Origin: Callorhinus ursinus
Taxonomy: Eukaryota > Chordata > Mammalia > Carnivora > Otariidae
DNA: 64,000 nt
NCBI RefSeq assembly: GCF_003265705.1
Contig: NW_020312785.1
Span: 23,490,587 to 23,554,586 of the forward strand
Direction of reading: 5' to 3'
Position numbers and translations under genes: made by a program. The first letter of the stretch is position 1. Every line of letters starts with the position of its first letter. Under the pieces are notes generated by a model, which made no database searches, had not been told where the DNA came from, and worked only from the letters and a program-made list of their open reading frames with translations. Shown here in pieces: positions 17,250 to 31,380 of this stretch.

Positions 17250-19504
17250 TAAATACGGGAAAATGACTGGTTTGTTTTGCTCTTTTAGAAACAAAGGTAA
17301 TAACTGCCAAATGCAGAACCTTTTCATATAGCCCCATATAAGCCACAATACATTTGACTCAATAAATAACTCCCACGTCTTTAAGCAAATCAAAATTAAT
17401 TTAACCTGATATACATTCCTGCAGTTTAAATAAACTATGCTGAGCACATCTGCTATTGTGAAATGGTACAATTTTAAAATAGTGACAACACAACAACAAA
17501 ACAGAACGCAATAAAAAGACTTCCATCAGACCATAAACAGCCTTCTCAAGTTATTTCCCGGGCTGAATCAGAAATTACATTTCCTTAACGCCTGCCACCA
17601 GGGAAAAATAAAACACAAGGGAGTGGGGAAAGCTCGGGTGTCTGATGGGAGCACAGGACATTTTGGTACAATGTATGGTATGAAGTAATATATTCAAGCT
17701 CAATTTATGTTGCTTTGCTTTTGCTTTATGGGCATGCTCCGTAGTCCACGTAGAAGGATAAAGATGTATGCTTTAAATAAAATACAGAATAATAAAAAAA
17801 AATAAAAGTGAAATAGAAGAGACAAACGTTCTCTTGCCTATTGTAACCACGTAAGCAAAATTTAAAGGTAACTCACTAACACATTTCAATGAGTGTTCCC
17901 TTCATGAGTGAAATAATTTGTCTTTCTTTTTTCACTCTAAAGAAAAAAATTTAGGTATAATATTTCGTGTGCTCAGGCAAGGAAAGTTAAAAAACAAAAC
18001 AAAACAAAACAAACAAAAAACCCTTTCCTCAACTTACTTAGGCATGATCAACGGCTATGCTACCTAGACTTGAAAACAGGGTTTTTGAACCCTTCAAGAT
18101 ACTGTCTTTTTTTTTGAAATTTCTTAAATGATTCTTTTAATAGATTTCATGATTGGTGTCAATTCATGCTAACTGGTAAATAATATAATAGAGTCAAATA
18201 ATGTATTATCAGAAGAAAGAGAAATAAACATTCTATGAATTTATTCTTCAAGAGTTCTAACCAAATGATTATTTTAAAAGAATTCTCCCCTCCTGAACAG
18301 TGCTTAGTATGTTCCTTGTGAGCAGAGAGAAAGTCTGAGAATTAGGTCTGTCTTTTAAAGGACAGGAAGAAATATTTAGAAACTACCAAAAAGAGAACCT
18401 GAGAAACTGTAGCAATAAAATTTTGCTTTGAAAAAGCAAAAGGTTATAGAAGTATCTTTTGGGATAACCTGTGAAAATAAAATTGATATTAGATAGATAC
18501 AGTTAAGAGTATGCCTTATTTATTTGTTTTTTGTTGTTGTTGTTTTAAGAGTAAGCCTTATTTAAAAGTCAAGAGACTACAGGAATGATTCCTCAAGATT
18601 TTCGAGTCATATATTTTTAGTAATTTAAAATTCCTGAAACATCTCAAAAATATCCAACATGTTAGAAACAAGAAAATTATGAGGAAGCAGATCATTTAAA
18701 GTTTTAAAAGTGCTTTTCCCTGCTTAGAGGTTTTACCAGGGATCAAGCCAGAGGAGTTGAATCTTTCATTAATTAAAACCCAGTGTATTCAAGAACTTCT
18801 GGCTGATGTATTTGCATATCACATCAATGACAAATGACAAGTGGAAAATATTTCATAAAGTTATCTAAGAACAACATCTAACACAGAAGCTTCCAAAGCA
18901 TCAGAGGTTTTTAGAGTACCCTATCTTGCATGATCATTTAAGCTTTTAACAACCATGATTATCAGGAAATGATGTCTCTTATCTAAATGAAAACCTGCCT
19001 GTCACAATTTAACCCCACTTTTTATTTATTCTAGCTTCAGGAAACAAATACATGCCATTAATATCCTCCATATAAAATCCTTTTACTCACTTGAAGGAAT
19101 GATCATTCTAAACTTTCTCTTCTCAAGAATAAATGATAGAAATTTCTTTAAGTTTTTCTCAGATTTCCTCTTTTACCATACTTCTCTCAGGGTCAGGTCA
19201 AAGAATTTTCTTTCCATACAGACATCAGGGACCTTCTACACAACAATCAGGGCCCATTATTGTCCAGTTAGGTATGTCCAGAAAGAAGCCGAGAAAAGCA
19301 GAGTAATTTGGGTCACGTTCATTCATTATCCTCTGAAAACTGTGGTTTATGGGCGGCCTCACTCCCACACTCCCCTAACTCTTGTCCATTTCTTTTCTTT
19401 CTACTTTAAAGGCTAGGAGAACCTCTACCCCAACTCCCTTTTCTCGTTAAGAAAGAGGAAAAGCCTGTCTGTCTCTATCGCTAATAAAACAATAAAACTA
19501 TAAA

Positions 19505-19640
19505 ATGTTAGCACTGGAAGTGACCTTAGAACTTATCAGTCTAACCCTATCCTTTTTGCATGAGAAAATGGGAACCTAAATTGTTCAGTAACTTTCTCAA
19601 GGTCACAGATGACTAACCAAAGACTGCCTTCTCAACTAAA
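19505..19640 (-). mobile_element. MIR-like fragment
   Basis: It reads tcagtaactttctcaaggtc, similar to the MIR core in reverse orientation. Confidence 0.5.
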
Positions 19641-20017
19641 TTCAAGGCTTCTTGACTAAATTCAAGTCTCTGTATACATTTTCCTTCTGGTTAACCAGTT
19701 TGGGGAGAACTATACGCAACAGGGCATAAAAGGTATTTGGTTTTACATTTAAACTCATAAAATGTTTCCCTAAAACCATTACCATTAAAATAATTACTAC
19801 CTATGTATTAAAACTTACTAAAATAATTGCTTATATCAAAAAAATCTTTAAAAATCATTAGCTATAGCCTTAAAAAGACATGGAAAATTAACAGATAAGA
19901 AGACAATAGGCTTAAAACCTCTTGAAAAGTTCACCTTTTTGGAAAAAAAAAAGTAATGTGATCATTTTTTAAGGGTGAGCCAATTGTCATCACTTCATAC
20001 TTGAAATCATTATAAAC

Positions 20018-20241
20018 TGAGTAATACTCTTTTTAAAAAAAATATTTTATTTATTTATTTGACAGAGAGAGAGCGAGAGCAGGAACACAAGCAGGGGGAG
20101 TGAGAGAGGGAGAAGCAGGCTTCCTGCTGAGCAGGGAGCCCGATGCGGGGCTCGATCCCAGGACCCTGGGATCATGACCTGAGCCGAAGGCAGATGCTTA
20201 ACGACTGAGCCACCCAGGTGCCCCCTGAATAATACTCTTTT
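20018..20241 (-). mobile_element. CAN-SINE
   Basis: The element body is 20035-20224. It is flanked by 17-bp duplications reading ctgagtaatactctttt and ctgaataatactctttt with one mismatch. Confidence 0.93.
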
Positions 20242-20870
20242 GAAAGGCAAGAACAAATTGTATTTCCACACAATTACTGTTATGGTAAATATGTTAAGTA
20301 GGAAGTAAAATAAACTCAAAAAGTAAATATGTATTTTTAAGAGGTTAAAACTTGCTATTTTTTTAACATGGCAACATTATGCAGATTACAATCCATCCTC
20401 AGTAACATCTCTAAATTTTTTATATTTGAGGGAGTTTGGAAAGGGGTGAGGGATTAGAGAATTTGGCACAAGGCTGAGTTTGCTTAAAAAACACACTGCT
20501 TTCACCTAGATTATGTTATCTTGGTGGGGTTTATATAATTATAAAACTCTGGTTCCTGATTGTGTAAAAAAGAAAAAAGACAGCTTTCTTTAAACTATTT
20601 GGAGATACACAAATATTACATACTTGACTAATACTTTTTTTAAAAAGTTTAAAATGGAAGAATTTAGCCTTTCTCTTTCCCTTTCTCCCACCTTTCCTCC
20701 CTCCCTCGCTCTCTCACACACAAACTCAGAATAAGAGACTTTCTTCCTTTTTTGAATGTGACATCAAAGGGCCCCCCAGCTGTTTAATTACTTTAAAATC
20801 TTCTAAGAATATACATTGTTCAGACAATAATCTTTAGGTATAAATAAGAAGCTAAGAGAAGCAAAAATAG

Positions 20871-20918
20871 AAGGAAGGAATGAAAGAAGGAAAGAAGGAA
20901 GGAGGGAGAGAGGGAAGC
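20871..20918. repeat. GGAA/GA-rich simple repeat
   Basis: A purine-only tract of mixed GAAG and GGAG units. Confidence 0.85.
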
Positions 20919-22430
20919 TTTCTTCTATCTGCTTGTTATATACAGGAGAGAAGAGTCAGAAAGATAATAAATGTCTAAAAAAATATACAGAACCTACAGA
21001 AAGAGGGGTTTTTTTGTTTTTTTTTTTTTTGGTCTGAGAAAATAAGGTAGCTCTATAGATACTTTAAGTCTTCAGATTAGGTCTAATAAATACTGGGAGC
21101 AGCCAATCTTGATAACTACTAAGCTAGAAGACAAGAAGATAATGGGCCTAAATAATAGCATGAGTGACTTAGGGGAAGTACAGAAAAGAAGCAGTTAACA
21201 GTAAAGGTCACTGAACCATGAATTGGTTGCCAACTGTGATGTCTCCAGAGGTCTTTCAAAATGGGATTTATTTCCATTTGGCCACAACAGTTTAGCTATA
21301 ACCCTGTCTGGTAAAGGAACAGAGTAGTTGACTCTTAAAGTGCTTTATATGCTATGATTTTAAGAGTATGGAAATTCAGAGGCAAAGCAGGATGATGGAT
21401 ATATCCCTCTGGGAAATACTCCCAATATTTTCCCTTCAGATTATGTATATACAAACATATACTCTACTAGGAAATGTCCTCAAAAATATTCTTTTCAGCT
21501 AGTATTACCTTACGTTGATGAAGTACTTTATACACATAGCTCATACGATAAATCCAGAAGATATAAGAAAATTCCAAGAAAATATTTACATAGTTAATGC
21601 AACAATGATTAAATTTTTGAAACTTTCACACCAAGATCTCAATTTTTGAAGAATAATGGCAAATATATTCAAGTTTATCCTTATAAGATAAAGTATTAAG
21701 ATTCTTCACTGTTAGCAATGGGCGATATAATTGTTTTGAAATGTAATGACAGAAGACTGCCACAGTATGTGAGTCTAAAATAATTTAAGTATTCTAAACT
21801 CCTAGAATAACTCTATAAAAGATTTCATAGTTAAGCAAATTTATCTATGGTAAAACCAATCCTATTACTAAATGACTATGGAATTCTCCTAATTCACAGA
21901 TACTAATTTTCATTATTAGTAACTAAATTCTAATGAATCTTTAAATTGATGTGATTCTTTTTTTATTCTCATATCATTTTTTTTCATTGACTAGCAGGGC
22001 TCAATTAATAAATCTGACAGACTAGGATTGTAAACACCACATTCCAGAAGAAGGTGAATGAAGTAAAATAGTGAGTTATGAGACTCTTTTGGGAAGAAAT
22101 GCACTTTTATTAAAACAGAGGAACACTCAGTAGTGAAGATAACTACCTTTGAACTGACAGAACCCCGTCACTGTTACGCTGGAGAAATTACATGCATAGA
22201 TCCTCATGAATGATAATATCTCTAACAATTAAAAACACTTGGGATTTTTTAATACTAGGTGTGATTTCTTTTGGGGGAAAAGACTGAGTTTAACTTAAAA
22301 GCCTGTCATTATGTCTTTCAACTTCTCAGACATAAAAATAGAGTGATGAAAAGGGGCATTTTTAGAATATATTTAATAGATACATAAAATGCTATGAACT
22401 TTTCCCCTCCACTCAAATATCTCCCATTCC

Positions 22431-22615
22431 TTGAGGATCACTTTTCTGGAGACAAGTCTGGTTGTCACAACTGAAGGGGGGGTGCCACTGGCATCTAATG
22501 GAGAGAGGCCAGGGATGCTGATAAACATCTGACAAAGCACAAGACAGCTGCGGGCCACAAGGAATGGTCCAACCCCACATGTTAACAGTGCCAGGAATGA
22601 GAAATCGTGCTATAG
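22431..22615 (+). mobile_element. MER20-like hAT DNA transposon, truncated
   Basis: It contains tctggttgtcacaactgaag, gaggccagggatgctgataa and a degenerate end, matching MER20 as I recall it. The left end is eroded. Confidence 0.65.
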
Positions 22616-22772
22616 ATTAGCTGTTCAAATTGGAAGTTTAACAGAATAGTTGTGAAGAATTATTTTCCCACAAATATACACAAAGTAAGTTGCACAATGC
22701 CTGACGTATCATACTCAGAAAAAGTTAATACTTTTCTCTTTTCCTTCCACTTCTAAAAAAGGCCACACTTTT

Positions 22773-22796
22773 CTTTAAAATATTTTTTATTTATTC

Positions 22797-22833
<37 letters not shown>

Positions 22834-22984
22834 CATGATCAGGGGAAGGGGCAGAAGGAGAGGGAAAGAGAGAAACAGACTCCTGGCTGAACAGGGAGCC
22901 CAAAGCGGGACTTGATCCCAGGACCCTGAGATCATGACCTGAACCAAGGGCAGACACTGAACCAACTGAGCCACCCACGTGCCC
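22773..22984 (-). mobile_element. CAN-SINE with expanded GA tract
   Basis: It reads in reverse orientation from AAATATTTTTTATTTATTC through a (GA)n run at 22799-22830 to gagccacccacgtgccc. Ends are approximate. Confidence 0.9.
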
Positions 22985-23159
22985 GTTCTGAAAGCAGTTA
23001 TTAAATGGTACAACTCAGTTATTTGCCTACTAAAGAGCCTGAAATTGAAATGCAACTACCTGACAATCTATGACCATATGTGTGCCACCTGACATAGGAC
23101 CTCAGGATCATAATTTTGATGTTAATACTCCCTAAGTCAGTTTAGAAAGCCAGAAACCT

Positions 23160-23940
23160 GGATCTTTCTTCTCCCTCCTCCTGGAGATGTACAATTCATT
23201 ACCAAACCCTATAGCTTTTATTTCCAAACTCCTTGTGCATTTCATTTCCCTCTTTCTAACTCTGCTACCACCACTCTGGCCCAAGGTCTCCAACAGTGCT
23301 CAGCTGAACTACTGCTTTGCTTTTTTTCCAATCCAATCTCACAATGTGGCAAGAATGCTTAAAAACAAGACCAAAGTAAACTAACTGGATTGTAGTATGT
23401 TTCTGCTTAAAATCTTTCAATATGGTTCCATTGCTCCTCAAATAGAGAGGAAAATCCTTACCTTGGCCACTGCTCTTCAGTGTCTTCTCATATCACCGGT
23501 CCCCTTTCACCTCCCTAACGTAGCCTCAGAGGCCTTCTTTGTGTCCTTGAGTTTACCATGCATCATCTTACCTCTGGTCCTGTGTATGTTGTATCCAGGG
23601 ATCCCTTCTCCCCACCCCACCCGAAGCTTTACCTAGTTAATTCCTACTTACCTTAGCTCTCAGCTCAAAAAACAGATCTCCAAGGAACTCCCCACTAAAT
23701 CTGACACTAAATCTTATCCACAATGCCATATATTCTCACAGCAACCTCAATTTTCCTCCCATAGCACTTCTTATAGCTTAAAATTATACATTTATGTAAT
23801 TATTCTATAAATGTCTATCTCCCAAGCTAGCCTATAAGCTCCATGAGGGTAAGGATTTAATTATTTTCATTGCCATTCTTTCTCTAGAATTAACCAAATT
23901 GAGAACATTACTCCCATTGTAAATATCTGTTGAAAGAGTA
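23160..23940 (+). mobile_element. L2 3' region
   Basis: The text follows the L2 consensus order, from ctgcttaaaatctttcaata through tagcacttcttatagcttaa to aagctccatgagggtaagga. Confidence 0.85.
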
Positions 23941-24029
23941 ACAAATGACAGTCATGTTCCCATCTGAAAGTACTTTCGCCGTCCTTTTACAAATCCACTT
24001 TTTACATTCTGCTAATACTGTTGTTTTTT

Positions 24030-24130
24030 GTGTCTATCTCTCTTCTTCACTTGCTATGATAAGGCAGGACCCAGGTCTTAGTTATCTGTGCATACTGTTT
24101 TGTATATAGAAAGTGCTCAAGAACTTGTTC
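24030..24130 (+). mobile_element. L2-like tail
   Basis: It reads gataaggcaggacccaggtc and then atagaaagtgctcaagaact, resembling an L2 3' end. Confidence 0.6.
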
Positions 24131-24484
24131 ATTTGAAAATCTGGAAGCCTACCCTCAAATGGCATATTTCATAAAGGGTCTAGAGTTGAGGTACATAATG
24201 GAATAATGATACAATTACTCAACTGAACCAGATCAAGATCCTCTCCAGAATTAATCAGGTCTATCCTGAATAAATCACATAACCTTTCTACATCTCAGTT
24301 AAATAAAGAGCCATCACTTAGCGAACTACGTGTTAGTTCATACACTAGAAACTCTCCCAGCAACTCTGTAGGGTAGTGTCCAATATGCTATTTTTCAAAG
24401 GGAAGAAAGTGAAGATTAAGTAACTTTCTCTCCTTTTTTTTTTTTTTTAAGATTAAGTAACTTTTTAAAGGTCATACATCAGGT

Positions 24485-24728
24485 AAGAAATGGAGGACTG
24501 AGGGGCGCCTGGGTGGCTCAGTCGTTAAGCGTCTGCCTTCAGCTCAGGTCATGATCCCAGGGTCTTGGGATCGAGCCCCACATCGGGCTCCCTGCTCCGC
24601 GGGAAGCCTGCTTTGCTTCTCCCTCTCCCACTCCTCCTGCTTGTGTTCCCTCTCTCACTGTGTCTCTCTCTGTCAAATAAATAAATAAAATCTTTAAAAA
24701 AAAAAAAAAGAAAGAAATGGAGGACTGA
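24485..24728 (+). mobile_element. CAN-SINE, little diverged
   Basis: The element body is 24502-24711. The head ggggcgcctgggtggctcag is close to consensus. It is flanked by the exact duplication aagaaatggaggactga at 24485-24501 and 24712-24728. Confidence 0.96.
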
Positions 24729-24889
24729 AATTCAGGTCTGTCCAGCTGTTAAAATCCTTCCTCTTTTTACTACATTTTATGACTTCTGTGTTAAAAGAGT
24801 TAATAAACCTTATTCTAATATAATTTTGGTTCTGTTTTGGCCCCATGACCTACACCAAATAACTTCTGATAAGAAATTATTTACAAAGG

Positions 24890-26040
24890 AAATCATCAAA
24901 AAATAAAAAAGCAACTACTGAAGGGTGGAGGGGAATATCTGCAAATCATATACTTGATAAGGGGTTAATTTCTAAACTACATAAAGAATTTATACAACTC
25001 AATAGAAAAAAATCTAATAAAAAAGTGGACAGAAGATCAGAACATTTTTCAAAAGACCTACAAATGGCAAACAGACACCTGAAAAGATACTCAATGTCAC
25101 TCATCATCAGGGAAACGCAAATCCAAATCAAAATGAGATATCACCTCATCCTGTTAAAATGGCTATTATCCTAAAAGACAAGAAATAACAAGTGTTGGCG
25201 AGGATGTAAAGAAAAGGGAACCCTTGGGCACTGTTGGTGGGAATGTAAATTGGTACAGCCACTATGCCAAACAATATGTAGTTTCCTCAAAAAATTAAAA
25301 CTAGAACTACCCTACGATCCAGCAATTTCACTTCTGGGCATTTACCCAAAGAAAACAAAAACACTAAGTCGAAAATATATATGCATCCCCATGTTCACTG
25401 GCAGCATTATTTACAAATAGCCATGATATGGAAACAACCTAAGTGACCAACATGAATAGATAAATTGTGGTATATATACAATGGAGTATTATTCAACCAT
25501 AAAAAAAAAAAAAGATATCCTTCCATGTGAGACACCACAGATGGACCTTGAGGGCATTATGCAAAGTGAAATAAGTCAGAGAAAGCAAGACAAATACTCT
25601 ATGATCTTACTTATATGTGGAATTTAAAACAAACATGCAACAAAAAATACCAAGCTCACAGACACAGAAAATAGATTGGTGTTTGCCTGAGGCAAGGGTA
25701 AGGGGTAGGAGAAAAAGGTGAAGGGGGTCAAAAGGTCCAAATTTCTAAAAGATAAATAAGTCATAGGGCTATAATGTACGGCATGGCAATAATAGTTAAT
25801 AATATTGCATAGGTAAAAATTGCTAAGAGAGTAAATCTTAAAAATCTTCATTACAAGAAAAAAATTACTATGTATTAATAATAATAATAAACACAGGCCA
25901 TTATGTATGGTAACAGATGTTAATTGGACTTCTCATGGTGAGCGTGTGGCAATATAGACAAATATCAAATCACCATGTACACCTGCCACTACTATGTCGT
26001 ATGTCAACTGCACACCAGTTCAAAATTATTTAAATGCACA
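24890..26040 (+). mobile_element. L1 3' end (ORF2 end and 3' UTR), antisense to ROBO1
   Basis: The order of segments is that of the L1 ORF2 carboxyl end: caaaaagacctacaaatggc-like text near 25050, atccagcaatttcacttctg near 25317, and gcaaagtgaaataagtcaga near 25561. A 3' UTR follows, with caccatgtacacctgccact near 25972. It is 5'-truncated, about 1.15 kb, with stops and indels, so no protein is expected. Confidence 0.88.
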
Positions 26041-28671
26041 ATTCATGTATTAGTATATTAAATTAACATGGACATATAATTACTCTTTTCACATGTGAGC
26101 AGGGTTCACACATATAAAAAGGTTTTAAGGAGGAAACAAATCATGTTATATTTTACATTCTCATGGAAAATCAATGTCAAAACAGCCAATTCCATCTCTG
26201 AAAAGTGATGTGATGCAGTCTTTTAGGACGACCACTATAAATGTCAAATGTATGTAGTCAAGCATCAAATGTACACGTTCACAGTTTACTATAGGATATC
26301 AAGACATCTCTGACCTCAGTTTCCTCCTCTGTAAAACGGAGCTAAAGTAAATTATTTCTAAGTCCCCATTCATGTCTAACATTCAAAATCTCTTCAATCA
26401 GGCACAGAAATTATATAATTTAACATTTATTCCCAAGAAACTTAAAAATCAGGGCAAAATTACTTATTATCAATTATATTTAGTAATTTAGTACGTTTTA
26501 GGGGAATAAAAAGGCTAAGGAAGAACCTAAGAGGACACCTCATCTCTTTACTAATGACCTAAAAGTACACTGAAATGGGTATTCCACCATCCACAAAGTT
26601 AACTTTAAAAGCACCTTTGTAAAATGGCCATATCTTTAAGCTTTAATTGTGCAATGCTCTAAGTTCTCTCCTAATAACATTGGCCACACAAAATAAATGT
26701 CCTACAGCTAAAGCTCACTTTAACAACCATTTATAGATTTTCCTACCCTCATAAATCTGTTATAAAGCAATTACTCAGCTGTATTTTGTCTTATACCTAT
26801 TTTAGTATTTTCTACAGGTGTGTTTATACTGGCACATTATTTATCAAGTCCTGAGAATGATAGTTTACAAGCAAATTAAAGTGCTCATGGTATTTTAATC
26901 AGTTTTGCAAACTCTGGGTGTGATATAAAGTAGTAACTTCCAATTTATACAAATCCTTAAAAACAATAAAACAAAAGGAAGCCTATTGTATGTTCAAATT
27001 ATTGAAATAAGATTTAAAGGACACCAGCTGCCACACAATTATAAAGTGTAATGATTCTAATGCTAACCCTGATGTTTGCAATATGCTGAAATGATTTGTG
27101 AATCTACAAGAATGAATACTGTTCAGCATAATTAACACTGTATATACCTGTAAGATATTTGATATATACCAAATAATAAAAAAATCAATTCATACAAATG
27201 CATAAAAAGTCAAATTTTCAATTATCTCGCATATATAATTTATCACTGGGTTTATCATTTTTAAAAAAGGTGCCCTTAGTGTCAAGTAGTCTACAATTAC
27301 TCTATTTATGACTATTCTCTTTTAAACAAGCATTGTCTCAAACACTTTACGTCCTAACAGCTCTGGATAAAAGAGAATATATCAATGTGAATTGACTTAC
27401 AATTATTTACTTAACATTAAGTGATACACAATATCACATGCAATATCATACAATAATTCCATGTTTTAAAGTTATGTGAGATTGTTAGCAATGAATCTAA
27501 TGTTGTAAAATGAGCTATCACTCAATGACTAGAGCAAATAACTATTTCTCTAAATTTCATTCTCAGAGTGAGCAATTCAGATGGTATAGGTTCACACAAC
27601 TCTATTACATATTTCCAAATTGATGCCATTATTTCAGAATGTAGGTTGCTAAAGAGAGTCACTAAGTTTTACATCTATAACTGGGTGATGAGACAACCTC
27701 ACCAACTGATATGTAGATGAATAAATCACAGGAAAGCTCAGAAGATAATGGAAAGCCCAGGATGTGCTATTTACTAGTGTGGGGCTGTGTCATTATTTGT
27801 CACAGAATCATCTTACATATCAATTATTTCTTGAAGCTGACTGCTGTACTTATTTCCTCAAATATGCACTTGGCATACACATTGAGTGTTTCACATTCTC
27901 CGTAGGAAGGCCATGTGGTGACTGCTTTTCCTTTAGGTTAATGTTTAAGATTTTACATCAGTTTGTTTGAAATAACTGAAAGCAATCCAAAACCTTCTTG
28001 AATAAATGAAAGAAATCTAAGAGAACGTCACATCTCCCACAGTCATTAGGGTTAAAATGGCTATTTCTGGAAGGCTATGAGAACACAAGAAGTTCTTTAC
28101 TTTATCCTTCCTATGGGGGGAAAAAAAAGGGAAAGGAATCATAGGCCATAATGCTGCTGGGTCTCAGTCAAATCCAACAGCATAAAAAAACCATCAGGAG
28201 TAGAGCTCGGCATCCTATTTATGCCACTGGATCAGAACAGCTAGGCGAGAGAGCCATTCTTATAAATCAGTCTCTTGTTAAATTCTGTAGTGGGACTTCA
28301 TTAAAGCCCTTGGCTGATGGCATTTTACTTTCAGCCTGTTCACAAAGAGCTCAACTGGCAACATGGATTCTTTAAAAGTCTCTACTCACACATTTTCTTT
28401 CTTGAGATTGTGTTTTACAATCGCAAATCTCTTTTTCTCATCAGCCCCTCAAATCTTCTATGGGTTTTTTAAAATCATTATTTTAAGCACACAACAAACA
28501 ACAACAACAAATCACAAAAATACCATGACAGATTCTAGAAGGGAGGCATTTGGAGTAAGACTTTTGACTTAAGCAGTAAAAGGAACAATACATATATACA
28601 GGAGGTGGTAAATAAATTTAACATTGTGATGTGTGTGTTTTATATATATGTTATATAATGACATGTGCTTC

Positions 28672-28714
28672 ATATGTGTGTGTGTGTGGGGGGGTGTACA
28701 TAAACACACACACA
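28672..28714. repeat. TG run facing a CA run
   Basis: A (TG)n run and a (CA)n run are separated by a G-rich spacer and a short AT-rich part, so the two arms can pair. Confidence 0.85.
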
Positions 28715-29977
28715 CATAAAATGTTCCCCAAGCCCTGAAGTACTATTTACTGCAGAAAGAATCATTCCCCAAAGAACCCGTCTGCTACATACCTTGTCAG
28801 AGTCTGGCAAACATGGCACACACATATCAAGGTTCTCAAAGTCATCAAGTAAAGCTTTGGGGGTCTTATAATACGTGTTTCATCAAAATGTTGATGAACT
28901 CACAGTTCTTAACCAGGATCTTGGATTATCGTAAACCTAACTTGAACCTGCAAAAAGGCCCCCTGACACCATTAGTTTTGGCTTTGACTCAAATAACCAC
29001 ATTAATGGGAAGAAACAATGTACTATTATACTGCGGCTTTTCTGAAATCAGCAATTTAAGCAAACAGTTCCAACAAATGATTTAAATGAAGTCTACATCA
29101 AAGAAGGGAAATTTAGGACTGAAGGGCCCAGTTTTTTTCTCATTACTTCCTTTATGCCTAGAAATCATAGGAGCTCTAAAAAGTCACACGACTCTTGCAC
29201 AAAGATCTTATATGCTGATAGAAAGCCAAACATAGTGAACCCTATTTAAGGAAACCACAAATTTACAGAATAGGCCCCTTTCCCCCAGAGTTTGTTTTTG
29301 AATGCAAGTTTATTAAAGTTTATCCCCTACTCCTGGCAGTAAAATCCACAGAAAGCTATATTGCTTTACTTTTTACCTACATTTTAATTTTACATTCTGA
29401 AACAATTATTTACTGGTTCATTAAAAAAATGTCACACACACACATTATGTTACATTGTGTGAGATTAACATGTGGTTTGGTTATCTTCAAAGTTGCTATT
29501 TCACATCTCAGAAAATGGTGAAATGCACAAATGCACGCAAAGATGCATTTCCTTTAATGGATTAGGATTTCTGATCTATTGTCAAGACTACTATGGTTTT
29601 AGATCATATGAACGTTATTAGCGGAGACCATCTACCCAGTTTTTTAAATCTAGTTAATTTAATTGTTCCAATATATGGATTATATTTATGGGAGAAACAG
29701 TGAAGGTTTTCAATATTAACCATTCTATCAAGAAATTCAGCAGCACTGAACATACCAGGAGTGATAATAACTATTTTAAAGATCTAAGGGTATCTTGTTA
29801 ATTATGGATCTGTTTAATCGAAGAAGCCAGACTGATTATTTGGTTCTCAAATACTTATCAAATACACATAATTAAAACAAATGAAAAGTATTTTTAACAA
29901 AATGCAGAATTTTTTTTGTATTATACTTCACTTGCTCATTGTTGCCCTAAAGCAACTAGAATAAAAATTAACATTTT

Positions 29978-30214
29978 CTAAAGATTTATTTATTTATTTT
30001 TAGAGGGAGGGAGGGAGGAAGAGAGAGACAGAAAGAGACAGACAGATGGAGATGGCGGAGGGGCAGAGGGAGAGAGAGAGAGAGAGAATACCAAGCGGAC
30101 TCGCCAGTGAGTGCAGAGACTGATGTGGGGTTTGATCTCACAACCCGTGAGATCATGACCTGAGCTGAAATCATGAATCAGACACTCAACTCACTGAGCC
30201 ACCCAGACACTCCC
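29978..30214 (-). mobile_element. CAN-SINE, diverged
   Basis: It reads in reverse orientation, with aaagatttatttatttattt, a GA-rich body and gagccacccagacactcccc. Ends are approximate. Confidence 0.88.
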
Positions 30215-30475
30215 CAAAAGTAACATTTTTTAACCACCTTGATAGTCATTGTTTATTGAAAATTGTTTATTGTGTCACTATGTAAAATATTTTAGGAAAT
30301 GCACTTGTGACTCAGATCTGAACCCTTTTATAAAGCTAGCGATAGGCAGCTAAGAGCACTGAAGCTACATGAATTTTTGATTCTGACACATACAAAGATA
30401 TACCACTGAAGTGACCTCCTCCTCATCCTCCTTCTTCATATCACCTTCATTCCTTCTACTTTTATTGAACATTTA

Positions 30476-30699
30476 AATGCTTCACACAGGGATGCCTGGG
30501 TGGCTCAGTCGTTAAGCGACTGCCTTCAGCTCAGGTCATGATCCCGGGGTCCTGGGATCAAGCCCCGCACTGGGCTCCCTGCTCCGTGGGAAGCCTGCTT
30601 CTCCCTCTCCCGCTCCCTCCGCTTGTTGTCCCTCTCTCATTGTCTCTCTGTCAAATAAATAAATAAAATCTTTAAAAACAATAAATAATGCTTCACACA
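30476..30699 (+). mobile_element. CAN-SINE, little diverged
   Basis: The element body is 30489-30686. The exact duplication aatgcttcacaca is at 30476-30488 and 30687-30699. Confidence 0.96.
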
Positions 30700-30850
30700 A
30701 TGTTCTAAGCATTTCATATTTATTAGCTCATTTAATCCCCACAGCAATCCTATGAGGGAGACATTTCACCCCCATTTGACTAATAAGAAAACTGAGAATC
30801 AAAGATTTAATAGCTTGTACAATCAGCATTTAAATCCAAGTGAGTCTGTC
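30700..30850 (-). mobile_element. MIR
   Basis: It reads agctcatttaatccccacag and aagaaaactgagaatcaaag, typical of MIR in reverse. It directly follows the SINE at 30489-30686. Confidence 0.65.
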
Positions 30851-31149
30851 AGAACAGAATGTGCTATTAATTCTACTCTATGGAATGTTTCCTAACAGTA
30901 GCAGGAAAACAAAAAGAAAAGATGTCTCCCTCAAGACTTTCCAAGGAAATATTAAGGACCAATTAATTTTCAAAGATAGATCTCAATATTAAGGAGCCAC
31001 AGAAAATTATCTTTGCAGAAAAAGAAAACACTGACCAAACTATATTAATCAGTGACCAAAACATTCAAATCTCTATGGACAAAATAAATATTACTGAGAA
31101 TCTGATGAATTTTTCATTGTTTTGGAAGGAGCTGATGAGAAAAATAATC

Positions 31150-31380
31150 ATAACGACAATTGCTCTTGCATAAGCACTTCATAATCCTCAAACCGCTTTT
31201 ATGAGAATATAAATATTGTGTTAATCCTCTTATTCTATTTCCTATCAGCTCACTGATGTTTACATTACATGTGCATTTGTTTTTCAACAGATGAGAACCC
31301 TGAAATTCAGACAAGTTGAGGGACTTGCCCAGGATCTCACAATTGGTACGTATCAGGGCAGCCCTTGATTCACCCACACA
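31150..31380 (-). mobile_element. MIR-like fragment
   Basis: It reads gataagagaaccc-like text near 31290, then gacttgcccaggatctcaca, resembling reversed MIR. Confidence 0.5.

Noticed and set aside
24946..25131. Open frames in the 24.9-26.0 kb region as possible genes
   Set aside because: The region is a 5'-truncated L1 3' end on the plus strand. These minus-strand frames are shadows, and the L1 frame itself is broken.
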